Origin: Planctomycetaceae bacterium UBA6163
Lineage (GTDB): Bacteria; Planctomycetota; Planctomycetia; Pirellulales; Pirellulaceae
NCBI GenBank assembly: GCA_002428205.1
Contig: DIUH01000428.1
Span: forward strand, 2,310 to 10,279
Direction: 5' to 3'
DNA length: 7,970 nt
Below, piece after piece: positions 1 through 5,792 of this stretch. Position 1 is the stretch's first letter; each line of letters begins with the position of its first letter. The position numbers and the translations under genes were made by a program. The notes under the pieces are model-generated. The model worked only from the letters and a program-made list of their open reading frames with translations, made no database searches and was not told the origin of the DNA.

Positions 1-917
1 GTATCGCCAGCAAGTATTTCAGAACCTGATGGTTGGCTGAAAAACACGTGCAAACGGGTTGGCAAAGTCGCCGCAATCTTGTTGACTGAAAACCGTAAGA
101 TCCCCAGGAAAGGTGTGTTGCTGGGGCTGCGCAATTGATAAAAAATCTCAACACGCCGTTCTGGCGTTTGCTCCAGATTTTCCAAAAACATCGACAGTAT
201 GGGTGTGATTCCGATGCCGGCGGCAATCAATACCAGCGGTTCATGCCGAAGTTCAACGCTTGCATGAAACGAACCACGCGGCGCTTGGATCTCGACTTCG
301 TCGTTAACCCGAATGTGATCGTGCAACAGATTGCTGACCACACCACCTGGAACGCGTTTTACCGTAATTCGATAGTAGGACTCTCCCGGCCCGCCCGACA
401 GGCTGTAGCATCGCGTCAATCGTTTGCCGGTTACCGGATGACGGACACCAACCAAAATCGACTGGCCAGCACGAAAACTGGGGAACGGGGCGTCATCCAC
501 TGGAACAAAGCGGAATGATCGGCAGTCGGGCGATTCATCGCGACACTGGTCGACACGAACCTTGCGCCAACCGGTCCAATCTGGCCCCACAATCTTTATG
601 TCGTTATTTGGCGTGGTCGATCCAAGCTTCGACGTCGAAGCCGGTGGGATGACAGGCGATGAGGACGACAACGCGGAATCAAAGGCACGCCGAAGCAGGA
701 TTTCTTTTTGTGTTTCATAATCGGCATCTTGCAACTGCTTATCCGTTGCGCGCCTGCCGCTGACGTGACCTTGAATCGGGGAACTTCCAGAGGCGGGTGG
801 GGCAAGCGTGATTACCAAACGCGGCCACGACCTACCGGAAACGCGATGAACAAAGTTTGCAAACAATTGATTGATAACAATGGCACCCAAAATGCCAAGT
901 AAGATTTGGTCGATCAT
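1..917 (-). CDS. Membrane-anchored FAD/NAD(P)H ferredoxin-reductase-type oxidoreductase (C-terminus cut by window edge)
   Basis: Reading the minus strand from the ATG at 915-917 gives 305 uninterrupted codons to the window edge. An in-frame TAG two codons upstream (921-923) fixes this as the earliest start; no strong Shine-Dalgarno is visible. Residues 1-24 (MIDQILLGILGAIVINQLF...) form one hydrophobic anchor. Residues 25-105 are a polar Ser/Pro-rich linker. From about 118 there is a ferredoxin-reductase beta-barrel: FRAGQ near 149-153, then the FAD-binding R-x-Y-S motif as RCYS (169-172), and GGVVSNLLHD, which fits the flavin phosphate region. The NAD(P)-binding domain follows with LIAAGIGITPILSM, its GIGITP at 234-239. 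Known members pass electrons from NAD(P)H via FAD to an iron-sulfur or haem partner, often through a fused C-terminal [2Fe-2S] domain. That part would lie outside the window, so the partner is unknown. Flavohaemoglobin is unlikely because a membrane helix and linker, not a globin, precede the FAD domain. Family is secure, exact role is not. Confidence 0.9.
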   Translation of the reverse strand, partial: MIDQILLGILGAIVINQLFANFVHRVSGRSWPRLVITLAPPASGSSPIQGHVSGRRATDKQLQDADYETQKEILLRRAFDSALSSSSPVIPPASTSKLGSTTPNNDIKIVGPDWTGWRKVRVDQCRDESPDCRSFRFVPVDDAPFPSFRAGQSILVGVRHPVTGKRLTRCYSLSGGPGESYYRITVKRVPGGVVSNLLHDHIRVNDEVEIQAPRGSFHASVELRHEPLVLIAAGIGITPILSMFLENLEQTPERRVEIFYQLRSPSNTPFLGILRFSVNKIAATLPTRLHVFFSQPSGSEILAGD

Positions 918-1225
918 TTGCTAATCATCGCACTGGCTTTAACGATTATGCGTACAAACTCTCCGATATCGGTCGAACTGCAATCCGATTAATGAAGAGT
1001 AGCTTGAGATTTCGGCCCACGAAAAAACTTGCCGACACAATCGCAAACATCGGGACGACGTGGCGTACAGAAAGCAGGTACAAACCCGATCGGCCAACTT
1101 GAATGTCGGTATTGCGACCGATGAAAACAACGACAGACACCCGCCAACGATCTTCGTTTAAAATAAGGCGTTACGGCCCTTCGCTTCGCGCTCTCTATTC
1201 CGGCGTCCCGTCCAAGTGAACTCTT
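918..1225. other. Divergent intergenic region between reductase (-) and sialidase-like gene (+)
   Basis: This 308-bp gap should hold the promoters of both flanking genes. On the plus strand TAAAAT at 1159-1164 resembles a -10 hexamer, but no convincing -35 is correctly spaced. The block GCGTTACGGCC near 1168-1178 shares about nine bases (GTTACGGCC) with the repeat arms at 5673-5766, too little to call another copy. A doubtful small minus-strand ORF lies inside and is listed separately. No tRNA, terminator or clear operator is seen. Confidence 0.5.
946..1140 (-). CDS. Doubtful small ORF, 64 codons, upstream of the reductase
   Basis: A GTG at 1138-1140 opens a 64-codon frame ending in TAA at 946-948, 28 nt before the reductase ATG. 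The frame is open upstream to a TAA at 1171-1173, and no Shine-Dalgarno precedes the GTG. Its codons (many CGA, TCG, GTC, TTG, ATC) look like those of the neighbouring genes, and the middle is moderately hydrophobic (SVRHVVPMFAIVSASFFVG). I recognise no domain. It could be a small membrane protein co-transcribed with the reductase, a decayed gene fragment, or chance. Two other minus-strand frames are also open here, which weakens the case. Confidence 0.18.
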   Translation of the reverse strand: MSVVVFIGRNTDIQVGRSGLYLLSVRHVVPMFAIVSASFFVGRNLKLLFINRIAVRPISESLYA

Positions 1226-2470
1226 ATGACTTGCAAACTTATCACCTTGACAATTGCGGTTATTGCCATTGCTGCATTGCAATTTCTCGCCCCACCTCTT
1301 GCTTGCGGACAATCGCCAAAGCCCCGCACGGGGTCATCTGAATCAGGTGACACGACCGATTCCATCGAATCGCAGTGGGTTTTTCCGCTCGATGCCAATC
1401 ACAACCATGCACCAGGAATTGTCGAGTTCAAAAACGGCGACCTGCTGGCGTCTTGGTACCGTGGATCGGGCGAGCGAAAGGCTGATGATGTCGCGGTGAT
1501 GGGGGCTTGGAAACGGGCAGGTGAAAGCGATTGGTCCGAACCGTTTGTGATGGCTGATGAACCGGGCTTTCCCGACTGCAACACCTGCATGCACGTCGAC
1601 GATTCGGATCGGTTATGGTTATTCTGGCCCACGGTGATCGCAAACAGTTGGGAATCTTGCTTAACACGCTATCAAGTCGCCGATCACCCGACCGCGCCGA
1701 CGGGACTCCGCTGGGATCGCCAGGGGCTGGTGTTGCTGAAACCAGACGACTTCAGCGACGAAGCGACGCGGGTGCTTGACGAATTGATTTCCAAGCAACT
1801 TTCCGTCCCGTTGCCCCCCAAAGTCGTCGAAGGAATCGATCTGGCGAAGGAACGCTTGAAAGACAAATTGTTCCAGAGGCTGGGTTGGCAACCGCGTTGC
1901 AAGCCGACGGTCTTGCCCAGCGGAAGAATCTTGCTGCCGCTTTACACCGACACATTTTCAATTTCGATCATGGCGATCAGCGACGATGGCGGGAAATCTT
2001 GGTACGCCAGCAAGCCGATCTATGGACTGGGGAACATTCAACCCGCGGTCGTGCGACGCAACGACGGCACACTGGTCGCATACATGAGAAACAATGGTCC
2101 GGGCGGAAAAGTGCTGGCTTCTCAATCCAACGACGAAGGAATCACATGGACCGTCGCAGCGCCGATCGATGTGCTCAATCCCGGATCGGGTCTCGACGCG
2201 GTTCGATTGCGCAGTGGCCGATGGGTATTAATTTGCAACGATACCATCGACGGCCGATCCAAACTGACGCTGATGCTTTCCGATGACGAAGGGAAATCTT
2301 GGAAGTGGTCGCGATCGCTCGAAGATCACGCCAGCGGCCAATTCCATTACCCGGTCATCATTCAAGGACGTGAAGAATCATTGCATGTTGTCTACAGCTA
2401 TTTCGTCGAAGCGGGCAAAACGATGAAGTATGTCCGCTTGAATGAAAACTGGATTACGCAGGCCGATTGA
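1226..2470 (+). CDS. Secreted sialidase-like BNR/Asp-box beta-propeller protein
   Basis: This 414-residue protein resembles the BNR_2/exo-sialidase superfamily. Residues 1-29 are a Sec signal peptide with a hydrophobic core at about 5-22; cleavage after ACG is plausible. The Cys at 27 (PLAC) is not a good lipobox because Pro occupies -3. The first blade carries the typical opening HAPGIVEFKNGDLLASWYRG (61-80). Three Asp boxes are clear: SDDGGKSW (252-259), SNDEGITW (301-308) and SDDEGKSW (352-359). CKPTVLPSGRILLPLY (225-240) and RNDGTLVAYMRN (278-289) are further propeller strands. A charged, probably helical stretch at about 171-222 interrupts the propeller. Known relatives remove terminal sialic or related acidic sugars from glycans, but many BNR_2 proteins have other or unknown substrates, so sialidase activity is an inference. 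The start is supported by an in-frame TGA at 1217-1219. The gene is monocistronic and converges on the LRR gene. Confidence 0.88.
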   Translation: MTCKLITLTIAVIAIAALQFLAPPLACGQSPKPRTGSSESGDTTDSIESQWVFPLDANHNHAPGIVEFKNGDLLASWYRGSGERKADDVAVMGAWKRAGESDWSEPFVMADEPGFPDCNTCMHVDDSDRLWLFWPTVIANSWESCLTRYQVADHPTAPTGLRWDRQGLVLLKPDDFSDEATRVLDELISKQLSVPLPPKVVEGIDLAKERLKDKLFQRLGWQPRCKPTVLPSGRILLPLYTDTFSISIMAISDDGGKSWYASKPIYGLGNIQPAVVRRNDGTLVAYMRNNGPGGKVLASQSNDEGITWTVAAPIDVLNPGSGLDAVRLRSGRWVLICNDTIDGRSKLTLMLSDDEGKSWKWSRSLEDHASGQFHYPVIIQGREESLHVVYSYFVEAGKTMKYVRLNENWITQAD

Positions 2471-2481
2471 CGAATCAATCG
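2464..2481. repeat. Perfect dyad spanning both stop codons of the convergent genes
   Basis: CGATTGA (2464-2470), loop CGAA (2471-2474), then TCAATCG (2475-2481): a perfect 7-bp stem. The TGA stop of the plus-strand gene (2468-2470) and that of the minus-strand gene (2475-2477 read backwards) sit opposite each other in the stem, and the minus transcript would have a UUCG loop. No T-tract follows on either strand, so it is not a standard intrinsic terminator, though it may protect or define both 3' ends. Confidence 0.5.
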
Positions 2482-3881
2482 CCCGACTCAACCACTTCAA
2501 TTCCGCCGTTGGCTTCGGCCAACGTGTCGATCACGTCATAGCCGATGCTGGTATTGGCGACGTTGATTTTCTTAAGGTTGGGCAATTTCACCAATTGAGC
2601 AAAGCCGTCGTCGGTTAATTGCGTGCCAGCGACATTCAATTCCTTGATGGCTTGCATCTTCAGCAGTGTCGGCACCGCTTCGTCGGTAATCTGTGTCGCT
2701 TTCAAATCCAATTCGACGATTTTGGTCAACTTATCAAACGCCTTAAAAGCTTCGTCATCGAGTTTGGTTTCCCAAAAACCTAAGTAGGTCAGCCCGCTCA
2801 ACTGTCCGATCGGTTTCATCCCTTCGGCGCTGACCAGTCGACACTCGGCGATGTCGAGATAATTGACCGCTGGCAAGTCGGCGATAATCGCGACGCCAGC
2901 ATCATCAAGCGAAGTGCCACGCAGTTCCAACCGCTGAAGTTTCTTCAAACCGGCAATATGCTTAAAGCCTTCGCCGGTAATGTCGGTATCGCGGATCCGA
3001 AGCCGCTCGAGATTAACCAAGTTGGCGATGTGCACCATGCCAGCGTCCGTAATCTTGGTCGCATCCAACTGGATCGAACGCAAGGTTGGGATCTTGCCAA
3101 GTACCGCGAGCGATTGGTCGCTGACCGTCGTGCAATAGTTCACATTGAATGAGGTAAGCGGCAGACCCGCCAGCATCGCGACACCTGGATCATTCACCTT
3201 TGATTTTTCTAGCTGGATATCGGCGAGGGTTTTAATTTTTGCAACGCTGGCCATTCCATCATCAGTGATGTTGGTGTTCCGCAAGTCGAGCGCACGAAGC
3301 TTGGGCAAGCTGGTCAGCGATTGCAGCGATGCGTCAGTGACTGGCGTGCGACGCAAAAATAACGCTTCCAGTTTCGAAAGCTTGCCGACGATTTCCAAGA
3401 CGCTCGGTTCAATGGCTGAATCTGACAAGTCGAGGCGTTTCAATTCAGACAGGCTGGCCAAAACATCCATCCCCTTGCCCGTGACTCCTGGGCCTGTAAA
3501 TGTGGCCGCTTGGACATTGGGGACGCCAACGAGGTGAACGAATGAATCCGATACATCAGTTTGGCTGGCAATCGAAAACGCAGTAACTTTTCCATCTTTG
3601 CCTGTCGTCAAAACAAAACCGGCCGATCGTAACGCTTCCACCGCTGCGGGATCGTCTGGCTTAGCCACGACCGCAGCCGGTGCTGCGGCAGGCTTATCGG
3701 CGATCTTTTCCTCGGCGGCTTTACGTCCACAACCACCCACCATGACGACCACACATGCCGCGACCATCCACGACATGCTGAAACAGGTTGAATTACCGGG
3801 CGAACTGGTGATCAAAAGGTCACGTATGAATGCAGTGCACCCAGGATATGCGGTGCTTGGAAGTTTAAAATCGATTTTCAT
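2475..3881 (-). CDS. Leucine-rich-repeat lipoprotein (RNI-type repeats)
   Basis: With the ATG at 3879-3881 the protein has 468 residues. The frame is open to a GTG at 3948-3950, with TAA at 3957-3959 beyond, and later ATGs lie at 3774-3776 and 3765-3767. Just before the mature part is a hydrophobic run ending in the lipobox VGGC (MVAACVVVMVGGCG); Cys is residue 51 from the chosen start. That gives a long n-region, so the ATG at 3774-3776, 15 residues before the Cys, is also possible although it lacks basic residues. An Ala/Lys/Pro linker of about 28 residues follows the Cys. The rest is roughly 15 repeats of about 24 residues, e.g. PKLRALDLRNTNITDDGMASV, with consensus L..LdL..T.ItD.G...l..L, as in RNI/GALA-type LRRs. 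Such solenoids bind proteins; no catalytic domain is present. The likely site is the periplasmic face of a membrane, partner unknown. Similar LRR proteins are numerous in planctomycetes. No terminator precedes the convergent neighbour. Confidence 0.9.
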   Translation of the reverse strand: MKIDFKLPSTAYPGCTAFIRDLLITSSPGNSTCFSMSWMVAACVVVMVGGCGRKAAEEKIADKPAAAPAAVVAKPDDPAAVEALRSAGFVLTTGKDGKVTAFSIASQTDVSDSFVHLVGVPNVQAATFTGPGVTGKGMDVLASLSELKRLDLSDSAIEPSVLEIVGKLSKLEALFLRRTPVTDASLQSLTSLPKLRALDLRNTNITDDGMASVAKIKTLADIQLEKSKVNDPGVAMLAGLPLTSFNVNYCTTVSDQSLAVLGKIPTLRSIQLDATKITDAGMVHIANLVNLERLRIRDTDITGEGFKHIAGLKKLQRLELRGTSLDDAGVAIIADLPAVNYLDIAECRLVSAEGMKPIGQLSGLTYLGFWETKLDDEAFKAFDKLTKIVELDLKATQITDEAVPTLLKMQAIKELNVAGTQLTDDGFAQLVKLPNLKKINVANTSIGYDVIDTLAEANGGIEVVESGD

Positions 3882-3950
3882 CAGAAGGCTTTTCTCTGGA
3901 ACTTGACCAGCTATTGGGTTGCATGGAACGCCCGCCGCCGAGGTGGCCAC

Positions 3951-4121
3951 GGCTGATTAGCAGCGTTTAATCAACCAAAGAGTAGAAAATAAGGTCGGAT
4001 CGTGCAACAAAAGGAGAATGAGAAAGCCATAGCATCTGCTTGATTGTCAATTGATACGCCATTAGTTTAGGATAGCGATGCGGATTCCGTTTCCGAGTCT
4101 ACTGAAGTTCATCCCGAGGTA
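3951..4121. promoter_or_regulatory. Divergent promoter region between LRR lipoprotein and oxidoreductase genes
   Basis: This 171-bp A/T-richer stretch separates two divergent genes (246 bp if the LRR start is the ATG at 3881). It must hold the promoter of the plus-strand oxidoreductase and probably that of the LRR gene. A compact dyad cluster lies at 4040-4054: TTGA-TTG-TCAA overlapping the palindrome TCAATTGA, a possible operator. AAGGAG near 4013-4018 sits against an ATG that opens only four codons (MRKP) before TAG. I could not pick a well-spaced -35/-10 pair. Confidence 0.35.
4116..4119 (+). promoter_or_regulatory. Ribosome binding site deciding a GTG start
   Basis: GAGG at 4116-4119 lies 8 nt before the GTG at 4128-4130, a normal spacing, but only 2 nt before the in-frame TTG at 4122-4124, which is too close. 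This favours GTG as the start of the oxidoreductase; the two choices differ by two residues. Confidence 0.6.
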
Positions 4122-4127
4122 TTGTTT

Positions 4128-5546
4128 GTGACTAAGAATATTTTACAGACGGGCAAATCGTCCCGTCGACAATTCATGGGGCAGTCTGCGGCTGCCGGGG
4201 CTGGTTTTTGGCTCGGCACATCAGCCGTTACCAAAGCTCAGGATTCAGCATTGCAGTCGCTCGCGGCAGCGTGCATCGGCGTGGGCGGCAAGGGCAGCAG
4301 CGATACCAGCCACATTGCCGAGCAAGGCGTTAAGATCGTCGGGCTTTGCGATGTCGATCAAGGGACACTGACCAAAAAGGCTCGCGAGTTCGCAGACGCC
4401 GCACAATTCACCGACTTCCGCGAAATGCTGGACAAGTTGGGCGACAAGTGCGATATCGTTACGGTCAGCACGCCTGACCACACACACGCCGCTGCCGCGA
4501 TCAAGGCGATGCGGATGAAGAAGCACATCTATTGCCAAAAACCACTGACGTGGTCGATCCGCGAAGCTCGGATGATGCGAGAGACCGCCGCTGAGATGGG
4601 CGTGGTCACGCAAATGGGCAACCAGGGGACCAGCGAAGATGGTCTGCGCGAAGCGGTTGAAGTGATCCGCAGCGGCGCGATCGGCGACGTTTCGGAAATC
4701 CACATTTGGTCCAACCGTCCGGTTTGGCCTCAAGGCCAAGGCCGTCCCGCTGGCTCCGACCCAGTGCCCGAAGGCTTGAACTGGGACGCTTGGATCGGCC
4801 CCGCACCGATGCGACCGTTCAAACAAGGCGCCTACCACGCGTTTAACTGGCGCGGCTGGATCGATTTCGGCACCGGTGCTCTGGGCGATATGGCTTGCCA
4901 CACGACCAACCTGTCGGTCATGGCATTGCAATTGTGGGACCCAATCGCCGTTACAGCTGTCAGCAACCCTGGCATCTATGAAGGCGAAACGTTCCCAGGC
5001 AGCTCGACGATTAAGTTCGAGTTTCCCAAGCGTGGTGATTTGCCAGCGTGCAGCTTCTATTGGTACGACGGTGGGAACCTGCCGAGCGACGAGATCATCA
5101 GCAAGTTGCCAGAATCGTTCCAGAAACGCGTTCAAGCCCAACGCGATGGAAAGCAGAAGACCAGCGGCGCGGTCCTGGTCGGCAGCAAAGGCTTGCTCTT
5201 TTCACCAGACGATTACGGTGCGAAGTACATGCTGTTGCCAGAAAACCAGTTTGTCGACTTCAAGTTGCCGGAGCAATCGGTTCCGCGAATTCCTTATAAG
5301 GCCGGTAATGACCAGCGTCAGAAGTGGGAGTTCGTTGCCAGCATCAAGGGCGAATACGAACCCGGCCCAATGGCCAACTTCGATTATGCGGGCCGCTTGA
5401 CCGAAACGATTCTGGTCGGCAACTTGGCCCTTCGCGCCGGTGAAGGCCAGCGTATCGAGTGGGACGCTAAGTCTTTGACCAGTGCGAATCGCCCAGAGGT
5501 TAACCAGTTCGTCCAGCGCGAATATCGCGCCGGCTGGGAACTATAA
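4128..5546 (+). CDS. Tat-exported Gfo/Idh/MocA family oxidoreductase
   Basis: From the GTG start the protein has 472 residues. The N-terminus carries a textbook Tat signal, SRRQFM (12-17), then a small-residue hydrophobic core and probable cleavage near AKAQ-like VTKAQ|D, so it is exported folded with bound cofactor. The Rossmann fold starts with the dinucleotide motif GVGGKG (51-56); VGLCDVD ends the second strand. VSTPDHTH and the active-site motif CQKPL (136-140) follow, where many family members have EKP; the Lys is kept. GNQGTS, WDAWIGPAP (219-227) and DMACHTT (254-260, with a candidate catalytic Asp and His) are typical of the exported planctomycete and Bacteroidetes subgroup. Known members oxidise or reduce sugars or cyclitols with NAD(P), and some (GH109) cleave glycosides by a redox mechanism; the substrate here cannot be read from sequence. 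The gene stands alone: divergent upstream, and closed by a strong terminator 38 bp downstream. Confidence 0.93.
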   Translation: MTKNILQTGKSSRRQFMGQSAAAGAGFWLGTSAVTKAQDSALQSLAAACIGVGGKGSSDTSHIAEQGVKIVGLCDVDQGTLTKKAREFADAAQFTDFREMLDKLGDKCDIVTVSTPDHTHAAAAIKAMRMKKHIYCQKPLTWSIREARMMRETAAEMGVVTQMGNQGTSEDGLREAVEVIRSGAIGDVSEIHIWSNRPVWPQGQGRPAGSDPVPEGLNWDAWIGPAPMRPFKQGAYHAFNWRGWIDFGTGALGDMACHTTNLSVMALQLWDPIAVTAVSNPGIYEGETFPGSSTIKFEFPKRGDLPACSFYWYDGGNLPSDEIISKLPESFQKRVQAQRDGKQKTSGAVLVGSKGLLFSPDDYGAKYMLLPENQFVDFKLPEQSVPRIPYKAGNDQRQKWEFVASIKGEYEPGPMANFDYAGRLTETILVGNLALRAGEGQRIEWDAKSLTSANRPEVNQFVQREYRAGWEL

Positions 5547-5583
5547 GATTCCCGTTGGTCGATTCGTTCCAATCGAATTCTCA

Positions 5584-5619
5584 CCGCAGGATCGAGTGAT
5601 CGATCCTGCGGTTTTTTTT
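5584..5619 (+). terminator. Intrinsic (Rho-independent) terminator of the oxidoreductase gene
   Basis: CCGCAGGATCGA (5584-5595), loop GTGA, TCGATCCTGCGG (5600-5611) form a perfect 12-bp GC-rich stem, followed directly by eight T residues (5612-5619). It begins 38 nt after the stop codon at 5544-5546. The other strand has no T-tract after the stem, so it acts in the plus direction only. Confidence 0.95.
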
Positions 5620-5672
5620 ATGCCATCACGCATCAGCATGCCAAACCGGTTGCGATGTTGTCGGGCCTATCG

Positions 5673-5766
5673 TGTAGGCCGTAACAAGCGGAGCGCCGTT
5701 ACGGATATTCGATCGAATTGCGTTGACCTTTATGCCGTAACGGCGCTGCGCTTGTTACGGCCTACA
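5673..5766. repeat. Inverted pair of 32-nt palindromic elements (REP/BIME-like)
   Basis: The left arm (5673-5704) starts TGTAGGCCGTAACAAGCG; the right arm (5735-5766) is its reverse complement with one mismatch in 32 (GCGGAGC against GCGCAGC). A 30-nt spacer (5705-5734) lies between. Each arm is also a hairpin on its own: CCGTAAC at one end pairs with GTTACGG at the other, with GCG/CGC inside, so the unit can form two small hairpins or one long one. A further GGCCTA (5664-5669) pairs with TAGGCC (5675-5680) at the left border. The position, between the plus-strand terminator and the end of the minus-strand gene (stop at 5793-5795), is typical of bacterial REP-type elements. There is no transposase gene or evident target duplication. 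It may end or stabilise the minus-strand transcript. Confidence 0.8.
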
Positions 5767-5792
5767 TCAGCAAACCGATACGATTGATTTGT

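Noticed and set aside
135..518. Plus-strand ORF of 127 codons
   Set aside because: It lies wholly antisense to the reductase, whose minus-strand frame carries the conserved FAD and NAD motifs.
1166..1192. Possible third copy of the 32-nt repeat
   Set aside because: Only about nine contiguous bases (GTTACGGCC) match; the rest diverges and no paired arm is present.
989..1312. Minus-strand ORF of 107 codons overlapping the start of the sialidase-like gene
   Set aside because: It covers the signal-peptide coding region of a well supported gene, has no recognisable domain, and its composition is typical of a shadow frame.
4018..4032. Leader peptide MRKP with AAGGAG site
   Set aside because: The Shine-Dalgarno-like run abuts the ATG with almost no spacing and the frame is four codons long.
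4245..5141. Long minus-strand ORF of 298 codons inside the oxidoreductase gene
   Set aside because: It is antisense to a gene with clear Tat, Rossmann and active-site motifs; long antisense frames are common at this codon bias. The peptide shows no domain.
5673..5766. CRISPR array
   Set aside because: There are only two units, in opposite orientation, with one spacer; CRISPR repeats are direct and multiple.
5482..5787. Plus-strand ORF of 101 codons after the oxidoreductase
   Set aside because: It overlaps the gene's end and reads straight through the terminator and the repeat pair, which cannot both be coding and structural in this way.
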